Below are positions 3,847 to 5,755 of a stretch of 5,755 bases of DNA, piece by piece; position 1 is the first letter of the stretch, and each line of letters starts with the position of its first letter. Position numbers and translations under genes: made by a program. The notes below the pieces were generated by a model. The model did not search any database. It saw only the letters and a list, made by a program, of their open reading frames with translations, and was not told the origin of the DNA. This DNA is from Cytophagales bacterium (GTDB lineage: Bacteria; Bacteroidota; Bacteroidia; Cytophagales; Cyclobacteriaceae), in contig JAJCYK010000580.1 in NCBI GenBank assembly GCA_029262935.1, positions 1 through 5,755 on the forward strand, written 5' to 3'.

Positions 3847-5755
3847 ATTAGGGAAGCATTACGTCTTAATCAGTTTATTGAGTGGTCTGTTTCTTTTTAT
3901 CCAGCTTAGCGCTTTGGCGCAGGTTCCTTTCTTTGATAAGATTCCTCTATCCCGTGAAATTTCCAGAACCTCGATTAAATGCATGTATCAGGACCAGACG
4001 GGTTACTTGTGGTTTGGCACGGAGCTTGGCCTATATAAATACAATGGACTTACCTTTGAATATTACACTTTGGGTGACACCAGTTTATCCAATCAGGTTA
4101 GCATTATTTTCCAAGACCAGCAAAAAACCCTGTGGGTAGGGTACAACTCAGGTACCATCGCCAGGCTGGCGGATAATCGTTTACAAGAGTTTGAACCCCG
4201 GGAAGGAACTCCAGTGGTACCCATTACAGGCATTCTTCAAGATCCCACCGGTGTGATGTGGTTCAGTACGTACGGCGAAGGAATTTATTATTACCAAAAC
4301 GACAGGTTATATAACCTGGACGTTGATGATGGGCTTGCGGACAACGATATTTACGATTTAACCATCGACCAAAGTGGAAGAATTTGGACCGGCTCGGACG
4401 GTGGGGTTTCAGTCAGTACCTTAACTGATAATAGCTACCATACAAAAACACTTACCACAGCAGACGGGCTTCCCGACAATATAATTAGAGTTTTAGTGCC
4501 CGATTCCCAGGGGAACATGTGGATTGGTACCTACGACCGAGGGATTTGTCGATTTGATCCAGATAAAGACAGTGTTACTATCTCAACAGAAGCGTGGGGT
4601 TTCGGTCAGTTAAATTCCATGCAGTGGGGACCAAATGGTCTTTGGATGGCCACGGAGGGCCAAGGTATTGTGCATTATGATCCTGCGTCAGGTAATTATG
4701 TCCACTACCCTGTTGGAGAAACTCCGAATAGAAGTAAAGTATCGGACTTGCTTATTGACAATCGAAACAATCTTTGGGTAGCTCGGAATGATAACCAAAT
4801 ATTTCGTGCCGATCTTTCCTTGTCTTTTTCGAAAAACGATTTGCAGGGTATTACCGCGGTGACCCACGATAATAGGAGTGTAATTTGGATCGCAAATGAG
4901 CAAGGACTCTTTCAATATGAAAAGGATTCTCTTATTCAACACTTGGAGGAATTTACGAAAGATATATTGCCCATAAATTGCATTTACAGTGATTCCGCTG
5001 GCATGATTTGGATGGGAACATGGAGTGGACTTATTCGTTACGATCCGAAGGGCAAAACCCATCACCGGTATACCGAGGCAGATGGCTTGGTTAATAACAA
5101 CATACTTTCCATTGCCGGACTAGATGAAAGCATTTGGATTGCCACCCTGGGAGGCGTATCGAGATTGAGAACTACAGGGAGTGGAGTCAATTTTGAAAAC
5201 TATCAAGACGAAGATTTACTGGGGGCAGGTTACGTGTACAGCTTATTTGCAGACAGGGAAGGGAGTGTCTGGTTTGCAACAGATGGTCAGGGACTGGTTC
5301 GATGGAAGAATAATGAATGGACTACTTTGATAGAAGAACAACCGGAATCAAGCAGGGTGATTTATAGTATCATTCAGGACAAACAAGGGAATATTTGGTT
5401 TTCAACTCCCTCCAATGGTGTGTTTAGTTATGACGGCAATACTTTTAAGCATTTTGGACCCGACCAGGGCCTCCGTGATTCCGATATCAGCGGGTTAAGT
5501 ATTGATCGGCATGGAAATTTGGTTATCGTACACAATTTGGGTATTGATTTACTTAACCCCTTTACCGATGACGTTAAGACCATGGGAGAGGAATTAGGAA
5601 TACTGAATATTGAAACAGACTTAAATAGTGTCACCCGTGATACCAATAATGTGGTTTGGATTGGTACTAAAGAAAGACTTATTCGATTTGATCCTGGCCC
5701 CGCGGCGCTCCCGTTGACCCCGGATGCCACCATAAACAAAACATCCTTGTTTCTG
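3836..5755 (+). CDS. Two-component-type regulator-propeller sensor, N-terminal 640 residues
   Basis: The frame opens at ATG 3836 and runs unbroken to the window edge, 640 codons, so the C-terminus is missing. A signal peptide (MKYELGKHYVLISLLSGLFL, cleavage after ALA28) exports it. Fourteen regulator-propeller repeats follow, each ending near a Trp in a 'G.lW.GT..GGl..y' motif: W59, W100, W142, W184, W229, W270, W314, W351, W392, W434, W479, W521, position 563 (LVIVH, Trp lost) and W608. Fourteen blades make two seven-bladed propellers, the standard periplasmic sensor of Bacteroidota hybrid two-component systems and related propeller kinases. The last residues (PDATINKTSLFL) resemble the lead-in to a Y_Y_Y domain, so a transmembrane helix and a histidine kinase or other output domain should follow beyond 5755. 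The ligand is often a glycan fragment in this family, but no polysaccharide-utilisation genes are visible here. ATG 3836 is favoured because it is followed directly by the signal peptide, and it overlaps the YceI stop. Confidence 0.9.
   Translation, partial: MKYELGKHYVLISLLSGLFLFIQLSALAQVPFFDKIPLSREISRTSIKCMYQDQTGYLWFGTELGLYKYNGLTFEYYTLGDTSLSNQVSIIFQDQQKTLWVGYNSGTIARLADNRLQEFEPREGTPVVPITGILQDPTGVMWFSTYGEGIYYYQNDRLYNLDVDDGLADNDIYDLTIDQSGRIWTGSDGGVSVSTLTDNSYHTKTLTTADGLPDNIIRVLVPDSQGNMWIGTYDRGICRFDPDKDSVTISTEAWGFGQLNSMQWGPNGLWMATEGQGIVHYDPASGNYVHYPVGETPNRSKVSDLLIDNRNNLWVARNDNQIFRADLSLSFSKNDLQGITAVTHDNRSVIWIANEQGLFQYEKDSLIQHLEEFTKDILPINCIYSDSAGMIWMGTWSGLIRYDPKGKTHHRYTEADGLVNNNILSIAGLDESIWIATLGGVSRLRTTGSGVNFENYQDEDLLGAGYVYSLFADREGSVWFATDGQGLVRWKNNEWTTLIEEQPESSRVIYSIIQDKQGNIWFSTPSNGVFSYDGNTFKHFGPDQGLRDSDISGLSIDRHGNLVIVHNLGIDLLNPFTDDVKTMGEELGILNIETDLNSVTRDTNNVVWIGTKERLIRFDPGPAALPLTPDATINKTSLFL

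Noticed and set aside
3455..4139. Plus-strand out-of-frame ORFs at 3455-3652 and 3882-4139
   Set aside because: They overlap the YceI-like and sensor genes, both strongly supported by family motifs; the overlapping frames have Arg/Leu-rich, non-protein-like composition.
4688..5739. Minus-strand open frames opposite the propeller sensor (4688-5065, 5428-5739)
   Set aside because: They lie within an intact 640-codon sensor frame; their composition mirrors the repeat-rich coding strand and no family is recognisable.

Overview
The window looks like chromosomal DNA from a member of the Bacteroidota, probably a free-living or marine Cytophagia- or Flavobacteriia-like lineage. Four signs support this. 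One reading frame is a type IX secretion (T9SS) C-terminal sorting domain. There are two or three lipoprotein or secreted-protein precursors with acidic residues just after the lipid-modified Cys. The gene at the right edge is a 14-blade regulator-propeller sensor of the kind these bacteria use. No start codon has a Shine-Dalgarno sequence; all are preceded by A/T-rich DNA. I do not recognise the species, and no gene merits a firm gene symbol.

Layout from left to right. (1) 1-373, minus strand: 5' part of a secreted or lipoprotein gene that runs off the left edge. (2) 374-656: a 283-nt divergent intergenic region with a perfect 9-bp inverted repeat at 571-594. (3) 657-1205, plus: a small multi-pass membrane protein with an HEFTH zinc motif, resembling M50/site-2-type metallopeptidases. 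(4) About 1205-1450, plus: an orphan T9SS sorting domain with no passenger, abutting the stop codon of the M50-like gene; most likely a gene remnant. (5) 1451-1684: a convergent gap with no convincing gene, unusually GC-rich for an intergenic region here, holding a long imperfect hairpin with a possible pseudoknot plus a second hairpin. (6) 2909 to 1685, minus: a two-gene operon of predicted surface lipoproteins, the first of unknown function and the second PepSY-like. (7) 2910-3288: a 379-nt divergent control region. (8) 3289-3846, plus: a secreted YceI-family protein. (9) 3836-5755, plus: the periplasmic part of a two-component-type propeller sensor, starting inside the YceI stop region (11-nt overlap) and running off the right edge.

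How the genes may work together. The YceI-like gene and the sensor are almost certainly co-transcribed and translationally coupled. The sensor has a signal peptide and 14 propeller blades, i.e. two seven-bladed propellers, and stops just where a Y_Y_Y domain followed by a transmembrane helix and kinase or DNA-binding output would be expected. The divergent lipoprotein pair shares its upstream region and is a reasonable candidate target of that sensor, but this is inference from position only. A short dyad motif, TTGGTTGCAMA, recurs in three upstream regions and could be a shared regulatory site.

I found no complete previously undescribed system. The most unusual stretch is 1205-1684: an orphan secretion tag followed by a structured, GC-rich non-coding segment.
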